NCBI GenBank assembly: GCA_018263505.1 | Contig: JAANXA010000004.1 | Coordinates: 1 to 45,074 of the forward strand | Direction: 5' to 3' | Source of the DNA: Candidatus Nitrosopumilus sp. | GTDB taxonomy: Archaea > Thermoproteota > Nitrososphaeria > Nitrososphaerales > Nitrosopumilaceae | Length of the DNA: 45,074 nt | In this document: in pieces, positions 17,931 to 26,881 of the stretch | Layout of the letters: each line of letters starts with the position of its first letter | Numbering within the stretch: position 1 is the stretch's first letter | The notes under the pieces: generated by a model | What the model saw: the letters and a program-made list of their open reading frames with translations, nothing else | The model's database searches: none | Told to the model about the DNA's origin: nothing | Program-made: the position numbers and the translations under genes

Positions 17931-18785
17931 ATGACTCAGCTCTTCCGTAGCCTTATTTTTGTACCTGGAAATAATCTGAGATTTCTTGAAAAGGCAAAGA
18001 AGATTCAAGCTGATATTGTTTGTTTTGATTTAGAAGATTCTGTTCCAGATGATGAAAAATCTAAAGCAAGAAAATTAATAAAATCTGCATTAAAGTTGCG
18101 TAAACAATTCAAATCATCTATTTTTGTTCGTACAAATTCCCCAACATCTGGAAAAATTCCATCTGATCTTAAAGAAATTATTCAAGATGGGATTGATGGC
18201 ATTGTAATTCCTAAAGTGAATAATGTAAAAGAAATGAAAAAAATCGAAAAACTAATTTCCAGATTAGAAAAATTAAAAAAACTCAAACCAATTCAAATTA
18301 TTCCTTCTATTGAATCTGCAGAAGGAGTAGTGAACACTTTTAGTATTGCATCTTTTGGAAAAAGAGTTCCTGCAGTAGTATTTGGTGTATTTGATTTGTT
18401 AAATGATATTGGAGTTGAATACACAAAAGAATCTGAAGGTGAAAAATATTCTCGAGGTAAAATTCCTGTAGATGCACACGCTGCAGGTATTGTTGCTATA
18501 GATGCAATTTGGCAAGATCTTAAAGACTCAAAAGGATTTCAAAAGGATTGTAAATTTGGTAAAAGTCTTGGTTATTCTGGAAAAAGTATCATTCATCCAG
18601 ATCAAATTAAAACCGTCCATAAACTATTTCATCCAAACAAAAGTGAAATTAATTGGGCTCAAAAAGTATGTAAAATTTATTCTGAATCTACAAAAAAAGG
18701 AAAAGGTGCTACAACAATAGATGGAAAAATGATTGATGAAGTACATTTCAAACAAGCTAAAGCACTTTTAGAATTAGTAGGATAA
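17931..18785 (+). CDS. HpcH/HpaI aldolase / CitE-like CoA ester lyase
   Basis: RSLIFVPGNNLRFLEKAKKIQADIVCFDLEDSVPDDEKSKAR...IIPSIESAEG...GKSIIHPDQI. Confidence 0.9.
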   Translation: MTQLFRSLIFVPGNNLRFLEKAKKIQADIVCFDLEDSVPDDEKSKARKLIKSALKLRKQFKSSIFVRTNSPTSGKIPSDLKEIIQDGIDGIVIPKVNNVKEMKKIEKLISRLEKLKKLKPIQIIPSIESAEGVVNTFSIASFGKRVPAVVFGVFDLLNDIGVEYTKESEGEKYSRGKIPVDAHAAGIVAIDAIWQDLKDSKGFQKDCKFGKSLGYSGKSIIHPDQIKTVHKLFHPNKSEINWAQKVCKIYSESTKKGKGATTIDGKMIDEVHFKQAKALLELVG

Positions 18786-18920
18786 TTGCCTTAATTTGGA
18801 AAATACAATTAATGAATTAACATATAATTGTAGAAAAATTATTGAACTTGACTTTACAAATTTGATTAGAAAATATTTTCATAAAAATCATTTTATAGCT
18901 ATAATTTTCAGTTTTCTTTG

Positions 18921-19505
18921 ATGTTTACTGGAATTGTAGAGGGTATAGGTAAAGTAGAAAAAATTTCTAAAAATACAAAAAATAGAAGTGCAATTCAAAT
19001 GACTGTGAATTTGGGTAAACATGCAAAAGGACTAAAGATTGGTCAGAGTGTTGCTCTCAATGGTGTGTGTTTAACTGCAACAAAACTATCAAAATCAAAT
19101 TGTATTTTTGAAATGATTGACGAAACTACAAAAAAAACTGATTTGGGAAATCTAAAAGTTGGTGGAATTGTAAATATTGAAAGAAGCTTAAAAGCTGGAG
19201 ATCGATTAGAGGGTCATTTTGTTTTAGGCCATGTTGATGGTGTGGGAATTATTAAAAAAATTCTAAAAAAACCCAAAGAAGTTCAAGTTTGGTTTGAAGT
19301 TCCAAAAAAACTTTCAAAATATGTTGTTAAGAAAGGTTCTATAGCTATGGATGGTATTAGTTTGACTGTTGTTGATATCAAAAAAAATCTTGCATCTGTT
19401 TCATTAATTCCTCACACCATTGAAGTAACAAGTTTTCACACAAAAAAGGTCGGCGATAAAATAAATATCGAAACCGATATTCTTGGAAAATATATTTTAA
19501 AATAA
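18921..19505 (+). CDS. ribE: riboflavin synthase, alpha-subunit (two-lobed bacterial/eukaryotic type)
   Basis: MFTGIVEGIGKVEKI...VALNGVCLTATKL...LEGHFVLGHVDGVGII...GSIAMDGISLTVVDI: duplicated lumazine-binding domains. Confidence 0.92.
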   Translation: MFTGIVEGIGKVEKISKNTKNRSAIQMTVNLGKHAKGLKIGQSVALNGVCLTATKLSKSNCIFEMIDETTKKTDLGNLKVGGIVNIERSLKAGDRLEGHFVLGHVDGVGIIKKILKKPKEVQVWFEVPKKLSKYVVKKGSIAMDGISLTVVDIKKNLASVSLIPHTIEVTSFHTKKVGDKINIETDILGKYILK

Positions 19506-19512
19506 TACTTTG

Positions 19513-19532
19513 ATTACCAATAAAATGGTAAT
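19513..19532. promoter_or_regulatory. inverted repeat ATTACCA-N6-TGGTAAT (plus a further TTACCA at 19533) between ribE and ribB
   Basis: Read directly; perfect 7-bp arms. Confidence 0.45.
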
Positions 19533-19581
19533 TACCAATTTTTAAGTAAACTTTATAGTTAGTTTGAAGGATTTTTTTAAT

Positions 19582-20247
19582 ATGTCATTAGAATCTGCAT
19601 TAGAATCTCTAAAACGAGGTGAATTTGTTTTGTTGTTTGATTCTGCTGGCCGTGAAAATGAAATTGATATGGTTGTTGCTGCTGAATTCATTACTCCTGA
19701 ACACATTGCAAGAATGCGTCAACATGCAGGTGGTCTGTTATGTATGGCATTAGATCATAATTTTGCTACCTCACTTGAACTAAAATACATGCATGAAATT
19801 CTTTCTGATTCTCCAATTTCAAATAAAGAAATGATAATGGGATTGGCACCATATGGTGATCATCCAACTTTTTCTTTATCTATTAATCATTATCAAACGT
19901 ATACTGGAATTACTGATAAAGATAGGGCATTGACAATTAAAGAAATGGCAAATATCTATCAAGTAGAAAATAAACAGAAAAAATTTGCATCATATTTTAA
20001 AACACCTGGACATGTTCCTTTACTAATTTCTTCTAAAGGACTGTTATCTACACGACAAGGTCATACTGAAATGTCTATTTATCTAACCCAAATTGCAGGT
20101 TTAATCCCTATTACTGCCATTTGTGAAATGATGGATGCTGAAACATATTCTGCATTATCTGTTGAAAAAGCAGAAAAATTCGCAAAACAAAATGGAATCC
20201 CATTAATTGATGGAAAAGAACTATTAGAATACGCAAAGGTGCATTAA
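19582..20247 (+). CDS. ribB: 3,4-dihydroxy-2-butanone 4-phosphate synthase
   Basis: ALESLKRGEFVLLFDSAGRENEIDMVVAAEFITPEHIARMRQHAGGLLCMAL; ORF track start 19564, ATG at 19582. Confidence 0.93.
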   Translation: MSLESALESLKRGEFVLLFDSAGRENEIDMVVAAEFITPEHIARMRQHAGGLLCMALDHNFATSLELKYMHEILSDSPISNKEMIMGLAPYGDHPTFSLSINHYQTYTGITDKDRALTIKEMANIYQVENKQKKFASYFKTPGHVPLLISSKGLLSTRQGHTEMSIYLTQIAGLIPITAICEMMDAETYSALSVEKAEKFAKQNGIPLIDGKELLEYAKVH

Positions 20248-20249
20248 TT

Positions 20250-20666
20250 ATGAATATAGCAATAGTAGTTTCAGAATTCAATGAAGATGTGACATCTAGA
20301 ATGCTTTCAGTAGCACAAGAAAAAGCTGAATCTATGAAATTAAAAATAACTCATACTAGTAAAGTGTCAGGTTCTTATGATATGCCTGTAATTGTAGATA
20401 CTTTATTGAAGAAGAATGATGTTGACGGAATTGTTACTTTGGGTGCAATAATTACTGGACAAACCAAACATGATGAGATAATAGCACATGCTACTGCAAA
20501 ATCACTAACTGAATTATCAATAAAATACCAAAAACCTGTTTCTTTAGGCATAATTGGACCTGCTTTACAAGAAAAACATGCCCACGCAAGAATAAGACCT
20601 GTTTCTGAACGTGCAGTTGAAGCTGCAAAAAGAATTTTTGATGAACTCAAACGGATAAAACAATGA
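20250..20666 (+). CDS. ribH: 6,7-dimethyl-8-ribityllumazine synthase
   Basis: MNIAIVVSEFNEDVTSRML...VSGSYDMPVIVDTLLKK...DGIVTLGAIITGQTKHDEII. Confidence 0.93.
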   Translation: MNIAIVVSEFNEDVTSRMLSVAQEKAESMKLKITHTSKVSGSYDMPVIVDTLLKKNDVDGIVTLGAIITGQTKHDEIIAHATAKSLTELSIKYQKPVSLGIIGPALQEKHAHARIRPVSERAVEAAKRIFDELKRIKQ

Positions 20667-21409
20667 TTCAACTTAGTATTTTAAAAATCAGTGAATATGG
20701 TCCATGGACTTTAACTCTTGGTAGTGATAGAGAACATGAACTTCAAATGCTTCAGTCATCTCTTTACAAGGAATTACAAAAACTTTTTTCAGAAAAAAAT
20801 TGTCTTGTATTTCTTAATCGGGCTGATGAATTTTTTGTTGTTTCAAATGGACTTTCTCTAGATGATCATATACAAATTCAAAAAACACTTGAAAAATCTT
20901 TTGAAATTAGATTAACAATTTCAATTGGTTATTCAAAATCACCATTTGAAGCAAATTTGAAAGCATATGAAGGAAAGAAAAATGAAATAATTTTAAATGA
21001 AGAATATCGAATTTTTGGTTTTATTAATGATGAATCAAATTCACATGTTTCTATAATGCATTTAGATGTAGATGATCTTAGTTCTAAAAGAAAAACTGAT
21101 TCACCATATGAAATTTCATCAACAATTTTTGAATTATATTCAAAAATGTCAAAATTCTTTTTGACAAAAAATTCACTCACTTTTTTTATGGGAGGTGATA
21201 ATTTTATGGTTGTTGCAAGTGATGATGCAAAATCCTCTGTACAAAATTTTATTGATATGATAAAAAATGACGATGAAATTTCTTTGAATTGTGGAATTGG
21301 AAATTCTCATACATCTAGAGAAGCTGTTAAACTAGCTACAAAATCCCTTGATACAATAAGAGAAATTAGAGATTCGGGAAAAGAAAAACCTGATGTTTAT
21401 GAACTATAA
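20663..21409 (+). CDS. arfA: GTP cyclohydrolase IIa/III (archaeal)
   Basis: IQLSILKISEYGPWTLTLGSDREHELQMLQSSLYKELQKLFSEKNCLVFLNRADEFFVVSNGL, cyclase-like fold repeats; riboflavin cluster context. Confidence 0.9.
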   Translation: MIQLSILKISEYGPWTLTLGSDREHELQMLQSSLYKELQKLFSEKNCLVFLNRADEFFVVSNGLSLDDHIQIQKTLEKSFEIRLTISIGYSKSPFEANLKAYEGKKNEIILNEEYRIFGFINDESNSHVSIMHLDVDDLSSKRKTDSPYEISSTIFELYSKMSKFFLTKNSLTFFMGGDNFMVVASDDAKSSVQNFIDMIKNDDEISLNCGIGNSHTSREAVKLATKSLDTIREIRDSGKEKPDVYEL

Positions 21410-22599
21410 TGTTAATTAAAAATATCAGTGCATTATTAGGAGATGAATTAAATTTTGTTTCAAATACTAATATCCAAATTCAAAATAATAAATTCAAAAG
21501 AATTCAACCAAAAATAAAACCTAGTGGAAAAGAAGAACACTTTGATTGTGAGGGACTTTTAATGATTCCTGGATTTGTTAATGCTCATACTCACATTGGT
21601 GATTCAATTGGAAAAGATATCACATTGAATAGCTCAGTTGACAAAAAAATTCACCCTGTATTTGGAGCAAAATCAAAAATTCTAAAAAATACATCTAAAG
21701 CAAATTTGACTAGTTTTATGAAAAATTCATGTTATTCAATGATTAGAAAAGGAATTACTACTTTTGTAGATTTTAGAGAAGGAGGATTAGATGGTGTAAT
21801 TTTATTGAAAAAAGTATTATCTGAAACTCCCATTCGTTCAATAATTCTTGGAAGAATTGAATTTTATCAAGATGTAGTGCAAATTAAGAAAAATAATCGC
21901 TTTCCTGGAGAAAAAATTGATGAATTTAACGAACTAATCAAAAAATGTGATGGAATTGGAGTGAGCGGTGCTAATGAGAATAGTACATCAGTTCTAAATT
22001 ATTATTCTAAAATAACAAAACTTAGAGCAATTCATTCTTCTGAAACCAAACAAAGTGTTTCAAGATCAAAAAAAAATACTGGCATTTCTGAAACAATAAG
22101 AGCATTATCTCTAAAACCTCATTTTTTGGTTCATATGACACATGCATCAAAAAGTGATCTTCATTCAGCGGCAAAAAAAATTAGAGGAATTGTTATTTGT
22201 CCAAGAGCTAATTCTTCATTAGCTGAAGGAATTCCTGATATTGAATTTATGCAAAAAGCAGGATGTACACTAGCTTTAGGCACAGATAATGTTATGATTA
22301 ATTCACCTGATATGTTTAGAGAAATGGATTTTTTATGGAAAGCAACTATGGGAATTCATAAAAAAAGAATCAATCCAAAAGACATTCTTAAAATGGCTAC
22401 TGTAAACGGTGGGAAAATTTTGAAAAAAAATATTGGAGTTATTGGAAATGGAAAAATTGCAGATTGTATTTTTCTTGATAAACATTCTTTAGATCTAGAA
22501 CCTATGCATGATCCTTATGCATCAATTGTTCATAGAGCATCAGAATCTACAATTAAAGCTGTAATGATTGGAGGTAAAATTGTTCATGGAAAAATCTAG
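21409..22599 (+). CDS. amidohydrolase superfamily protein (SAH/cytosine deaminase-like) in riboflavin operon
   Basis: IPGFVNAHTHIGDSIG (HxH), RAIHSSET, VHMTHASKSD, ALGTDNVMIN: metal-dependent amidohydrolase motifs. Confidence 0.85.
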   Translation: MLIKNISALLGDELNFVSNTNIQIQNNKFKRIQPKIKPSGKEEHFDCEGLLMIPGFVNAHTHIGDSIGKDITLNSSVDKKIHPVFGAKSKILKNTSKANLTSFMKNSCYSMIRKGITTFVDFREGGLDGVILLKKVLSETPIRSIILGRIEFYQDVVQIKKNNRFPGEKIDEFNELIKKCDGIGVSGANENSTSVLNYYSKITKLRAIHSSETKQSVSRSKKNTGISETIRALSLKPHFLVHMTHASKSDLHSAAKKIRGIVICPRANSSLAEGIPDIEFMQKAGCTLALGTDNVMINSPDMFREMDFLWKATMGIHKKRINPKDILKMATVNGGKILKKNIGVIGNGKIADCIFLDKHSLDLEPMHDPYASIVHRASESTIKAVMIGGKIVHGKI

Positions 22600-23242
22600 A
22601 CCTCATGTAATTCTTAGTGCAGCTACATCTATTGATGGAAAAATTGCTACACGAACTGGAGATTCAAAATTTTCTTCAAAACAAGATATTTTTAGACTTC
22701 ATAAATTACGTTCAAATGTAGATGCTATTCTAATTGGTAAGAATACTGTTTTAATAGATGATCCATTATTGACCGTACGTTTTACTAATGGCAAAAATCC
22801 AATTAGGATCATTTTAGATTCTAAAGGCTCTTTATCTGAAAAATCAAAAATTTTACAAACATGTAATGAGACAAAAACCATTATTGCTGTATCAAAAAAA
22901 ATTACAAAATCAAATTTAAAAAAACTCCATAAATTTCCTGTAGAAATTATTACTGTAGGAGAAAATCGTGTAAATCTTAAATTACTTTTAAAAAAACTTT
23001 TTCAGAAAAAAATTAAAACTATTCTTATTGAAGGTGGTGGAACAACAAATTGGGATTTCATTAAATATGATCTTTTTGATGAATTGATTATCACTTTATC
23101 TCCTTTTTTAATTGGGGGAAATAATTCTGTATCATTTATTGAAGGTGATGGATTCTCAAAACTTTCTAAATCTCCCAATCTTCGATTAAAATCAACTAAA
23201 AGGCTCAAAAATCACCTTGTTTTACATTATGAAAAACTGTAA
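22586..23242 (+). CDS. arfC: 2,5-diamino-6-(ribosylamino)pyrimidinone 5'-phosphate reductase (RibD C-terminal type)
   Basis: RPHVILSAATSIDGKIATRTGDSKFSSKQD...LRSNVDAILIGKNTVLIDDPLLTVR...ILIEGGGTTNWDFI. Confidence 0.9.
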   Translation: MEKSRPHVILSAATSIDGKIATRTGDSKFSSKQDIFRLHKLRSNVDAILIGKNTVLIDDPLLTVRFTNGKNPIRIILDSKGSLSEKSKILQTCNETKTIIAVSKKITKSNLKKLHKFPVEIITVGENRVNLKLLLKKLFQKKIKTILIEGGGTTNWDFIKYDLFDELIITLSPFLIGGNNSVSFIEGDGFSKLSKSPNLRLKSTKRLKNHLVLHYEKL

Positions 23243-23278
23243 GTTCTTATACTTTATTTAAAACAAAATTACAAGAAA

Positions 23279-23515
23279 TTGGCAATTAAAAAGAAAACTA
23301 CAACAAAAAGTAAGGTTACAAAGAAAAAGGCTGCACCAAAAAAGAAAACTACTAAATCAAAAACCAAAAAACCTGCATTTGGTGGATATGCAATTAATTT
23401 TGCAGGTCGTCAAGAAACTGTGGAACAAGTATTTGGTAAAAAACCAATTGCACCAAGTGAAATGACTAAAAAGATTTGGGCTTTTGTTAAATCAAAAAGT
23501 CTTTCTAATCGTTAA
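23279..23515 (+). CDS. lysine-rich protein with short SWIB-like C-terminus
   Basis: AIKKKTTTKSKVTKKKAAPKKKTTKSKTKKPAFGG... then SEMTKKIWAFVKSKSLSNR. Confidence 0.65.
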   Translation: MAIKKKTTTKSKVTKKKAAPKKKTTKSKTKKPAFGGYAINFAGRQETVEQVFGKKPIAPSEMTKKIWAFVKSKSLSNR

Positions 23516-23523
23516 ACTTACTT

Positions 23524-23543
23524 GTTAACGAAAAATCGTTAAC
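23524..23543. terminator. perfect hairpin GTTAACGA-AAAA-TCGTTAAC after the Lys-rich gene
   Basis: 8-bp perfect arms, 4-nt loop, starting 9 nt after stop codon at 23515. Confidence 0.45.
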
Positions 23544-23618
23544 TAATTTCTATCTTTTAATTATTCTTCTTAAAAAAATAAACAAGATATAGATATTGGA
23601 TATTTTTTTAAATTAATT

Positions 23619-24176
23619 ATGTCTACAATCTCATTAAGACGTGATCATGATCTTATTGAAAAAGTAATCAAATCTATGGAAGCTACAATTCAACTATTAA
23701 CTGATGGAAAACAAATACCAGAATCAATATTACTTCCAGTGATTGATTTTACTAAAAATTTTACAGATGTATGTCATCATAGTAAAGAAGAAAAATCATT
23801 GTTTCCTGCATTAGAAAAAGCTGGTTTGCCAAGTAATATGGGCCCTGTTGCAATGATGTTAATGGATCATGAACGTTCTAGAGAAATTGGTACTCAAATG
23901 GAAGAATCAGCAAAAGAATATCTTTCATCCGGTGATTCTACAAAATTGGTTAGTGACATGCAATTGTATGTTGATCATATAACTGAACATTTGTGGAAAG
24001 AAAACAACAAATTGTTCATGATGGCTGAAGCAAGATTACAATATGTTTCAGAACAAGTTGACAAAGAACTTACTGAAATAGAAATATCAAAACTTAATGA
24101 TTTAGGAAAATCTAGAGAGCATTATGAACAATTAGCTGAAAGTCTTTCTAAAGATGTGTCTCAAGAAGGAAATTAA
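23619..24176 (+). CDS. hemerythrin HHE cation-binding domain protein
   Basis: LRRDHDLIEKVI, DVCHHSKEEKSLFPAL, MDHERSREIG, DHITEHLWKENNKLFMMAE. Confidence 0.92.
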   Translation: MSTISLRRDHDLIEKVIKSMEATIQLLTDGKQIPESILLPVIDFTKNFTDVCHHSKEEKSLFPALEKAGLPSNMGPVAMMLMDHERSREIGTQMEESAKEYLSSGDSTKLVSDMQLYVDHITEHLWKENNKLFMMAEARLQYVSEQVDKELTEIEISKLNDLGKSREHYEQLAESLSKDVSQEGN

Positions 24177-24178
24177 AT

Positions 24179-24487
24179 TTGTCATATAGCTTATTTGGCC
24201 AAGTAATAGGCGTTAGAAAATTTGCAAACGGTGATGTTGAAATTGATTTCTATAATGATGATAAAATTACTGAATGTAGATATTCTTCTGATATTGGTAG
24301 ATTGGGAAATTTTCCTAAAGAATTGATTGAAACTTTAGCTTCTACATTAGCTTCTGATATTTGTGTTGAAATTTTTTTTAGTGATGATGGAAATCCTACA
24401 CATATTGAATTAGAAGAATGTGGTGAAGATGACGAAGATGACGAAGATGACGAAGAATTTGAAGATGACGAAGATGAAACAGAATAA
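24179..24487 (+). CDS. hypothetical protein with polyacidic tail
   Basis: 102-aa ORF; C-terminus EECGEDDEDDEDDEEFEDDEDETE encoded by tandem GATGACGAA 9-mers. Confidence 0.6.
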   Translation: MSYSLFGQVIGVRKFANGDVEIDFYNDDKITECRYSSDIGRLGNFPKELIETLASTLASDICVEIFFSDDGNPTHIELEECGEDDEDDEDDEEFEDDEDETE

Positions 24488-24642
24488 AATTCTGTTCAAA
24501 TTTCCCATAATTACATAATAAATCAAATTACACGTAAAGTATTTCCAAATTTTTAATTTCAATTATATGTTAAATTACTTTTTATCTGAATAGATTTTAA
24601 ATTGAAATACTTTTGTTAATTTTTTTAAATGATTTATTATAT

Positions 24643-25158
24643 TCAGAAAATTTGTTGCATATCTTTTTTAATTTCATCAATTTTTTTTGTATATGCTTTT
24701 TTAGATTTATCATTCTTTTTTAGATTTAAAACATTTCCACATGATGGACATTTGAACATGCCTTCTAGTGAATCCTCAAATGTTACTCTTGGGCAATCTT
24801 CATTCCCACAATGATAAAAGTCACCTGCATTCTCAAAATCTAATCTCTGCTGTAATCTCTCTGTAATCTTTTTCTTTTGGTTTTCAATAAAATGCTCAAC
24901 TTCTTCTCTACGTGTTCTCCACCTATACACAAACCATCCTTTTCTTTCATCCTTAACTCTAATTCCAGTAATGAGAGTTTTTCCAAACAAATCATACAAA
25001 ACTTTTCTTACCATGTTAATTCTGAGACCTGTAGAACTTGCAATTTCTTCATCTGTTGCATCTTCAGCTTTTAACAATGATCGTGCTACTTTGAGATATT
25101 CATCTCCTCCAATCATTGAAGCAATTCTAACAAAAGGATCTTCGTATTTGTCTACCAA
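24643..25158 (-). CDS. tfe: archaeal transcription factor E (TFE alpha)
   Basis: N-terminal wHTH ATDEEIASSTGLRINMVRKVLYDLF...YRWRTRREEVEHFI; zinc ribbon FYHCGNEDCPRVTFEDSLEGMFKCPSCGNVL. Confidence 0.93.
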   Translation of the reverse strand: MVDKYEDPFVRIASMIGGDEYLKVARSLLKAEDATDEEIASSTGLRINMVRKVLYDLFGKTLITGIRVKDERKGWFVYRWRTRREEVEHFIENQKKKITERLQQRLDFENAGDFYHCGNEDCPRVTFEDSLEGMFKCPSCGNVLNLKKNDKSKKAYTKKIDEIKKDMQQIF

Positions 25159-25185
25159 CTAAAATCATTTGAAATTTTTCTATTA

Positions 25186-25719
25186 TTAATCTCTTGGTTC
25201 GTTAACTAGTACATTTTTACCCTTTTTTGTGGGTATTATTTTTCTTTTAGCATCAGGGAATGATTTCTCAAATTGCATTCCATTTTGAATACGATCAAGA
25301 AGTATTGCTAAAGCACTAATTTCTGAGTGTGGTTGGCTTCCAACACCTACATTATAGTCTGCCAATTCATAAATTTCTCTTGGAACTTTTTCTGCACCAA
25401 CAACAATGAGTAAATTTTCTTCATTTCTAAGCTCTTCTTGAACTTCGTTAATACTTTCTCCATACATTGAAAGATGAATAATTTTATAATTTTCCTCTTT
25501 TTTCTTTTTAACAATTGTTTTCCATTTATCTATGAATTCTACAGTAAAACTACCCCCCCACGTTTCATTGATCTTATTTAACGTCTCTTTGATTTCTGGA
25601 TTTACTTCCGTCATGAAAATTTTTTGAGCACCAAATGCTCTTGATACTAAAGCAACATGAGTTGTAACTCTGTCATCTCTTACTATTCTTTGACCAATTC
25701 TAACTACTTCTATTGCCAA
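25186..25719 (-). CDS. tRNA (cytidine(56)-2'-O)-methyltransferase
   Basis: [28 protein letters not shown]...[37 protein letters not shown]: aTrm56 SPOUT signature. Confidence 0.92.
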   Translation of the reverse strand: MAIEVVRIGQRIVRDDRVTTHVALVSRAFGAQKIFMTEVNPEIKETLNKINETWGGSFTVEFIDKWKTIVKKKKEENYKIIHLSMYGESINEVQEELRNEENLLIVVGAEKVPREIYELADYNVGVGSQPHSEISALAILLDRIQNGMQFEKSFPDAKRKIIPTKKGKNVLVNEPRD

Positions 25720-26825
25720 TCTTTTTGTTCTCCAAATTCTTCTTTTTTAGATTTGTATGGATTTTGATTTTCAATCAAATCTTTGATTAACTCTTTTATT
25801 TTCTTCACATTATTTCCCGTTTTTGCAGAAACTAAAAGCCATTTTCTATTTTCCATCAAAGCAAGAACATCTATTTTTTCTTCAACTTCATCATCAGTTA
25901 ACAAATCTGCTTTGTTTAATGCATAAACCATTCTATCTCTTTCAACTCCTAATTCACTAAGTGTTCTCATACAGCTAGCAAATTTTTTTTTCAATTCAAG
26001 AAGTGAATCATTGATATCAATTACAATTACTATTATGTCTGCATGTTTCAATTCTTCTAATGTTGATTTGAAAGCATCTATCATATATGCTGGTAATTTA
26101 CTGATGAATCCAACTGTATCTGAAATTAAAAATGGTTCTTGATTAATTGTAATTCTTCGTGTAGTTGTAGATAGAGTTGTGAATAATTCTTTGCTTTGAA
26201 TTTTTGATTCTCCCGTCATTTTGTTAAATAATGTTGTTTTACCTGCTGATGTGTATCCTGCTAATGAAATTGTTTTAAACCCCATTCGTTTTCTTCCTTG
26301 TCTATGAAGCTCTCTTTGTTTTCCAGCTTTTTCAAGTTTTGATCTAACTGTTTTCATTCTATGTTTGATATCGTTATAGTAAACATCCACCTCAAATTTT
26401 CCTATTCCCATAAATCCTGGTTGCTCTCCCATGCTTGAAAGTCGAACTTTTTCTTTGGCTCGTGTCATTTCATATCTCAATTGTGCTAATTTCACTTGTA
26501 ATTTTGATTCTGCACTAGATGATCTACTTTCAAAAATTTCTAGAATTAATGCTTCTCTGTCTAAAATTTCTCTATGTAAAACAGATGCAAGATTATAATT
26601 CTGGTTAGGTTTCAAAATTTCATCAAAAACAATTACATCTGGTCGAAGTTTACTTGCTAGTTCTTCTAACTCTTCTAAAACTCCTCCACTAATTCCATAT
26701 TTTGGCTTTTTTAGAAATTTTTGTTTTATTATGTGAACTACTTGATACCCTGCAGCATCACACAATCCTTTAGCCTCATTAATGGAATCCTCTTTATCAT
26801 ATGTGATTAAAATTGCTGAATTCAT
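25710..26825 (-). CDS. hflX: GTPase HflX
   Basis: GPxE-like N-terminal region, [48 protein letters not shown]. Confidence 0.93.
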   Translation of the reverse strand: MNSAILITYDKEDSINEAKGLCDAAGYQVVHIIKQKFLKKPKYGISGGVLEELEELASKLRPDVIVFDEILKPNQNYNLASVLHREILDREALILEIFESRSSSAESKLQVKLAQLRYEMTRAKEKVRLSSMGEQPGFMGIGKFEVDVYYNDIKHRMKTVRSKLEKAGKQRELHRQGRKRMGFKTISLAGYTSAGKTTLFNKMTGESKIQSKELFTTLSTTTRRITINQEPFLISDTVGFISKLPAYMIDAFKSTLEELKHADIIVIVIDINDSLLELKKKFASCMRTLSELGVERDRMVYALNKADLLTDDEVEEKIDVLALMENRKWLLVSAKTGNNVKKIKELIKDLIENQNPYKSKKEEFGEQKDWQ

Positions 26826-26881
26826 TTTGATTCTTTTTTTTGACTATAATTGACGTTAAAGATTCTACCTGTTTTACCAAA

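Noticed and set aside
18797-18921. Short 41-codon frame LENTINELTYNCRKIIELDF... between the CitE-like and ribE genes
   Set aside because: Too short, AT-rich, and no family resemblance; cannot be separated from chance.
24424-24480. GATGACGAA tandem repeats as a regulatory repeat
   Set aside because: They lie in frame in an acidic C-terminal tail and are explained by codon repeat.
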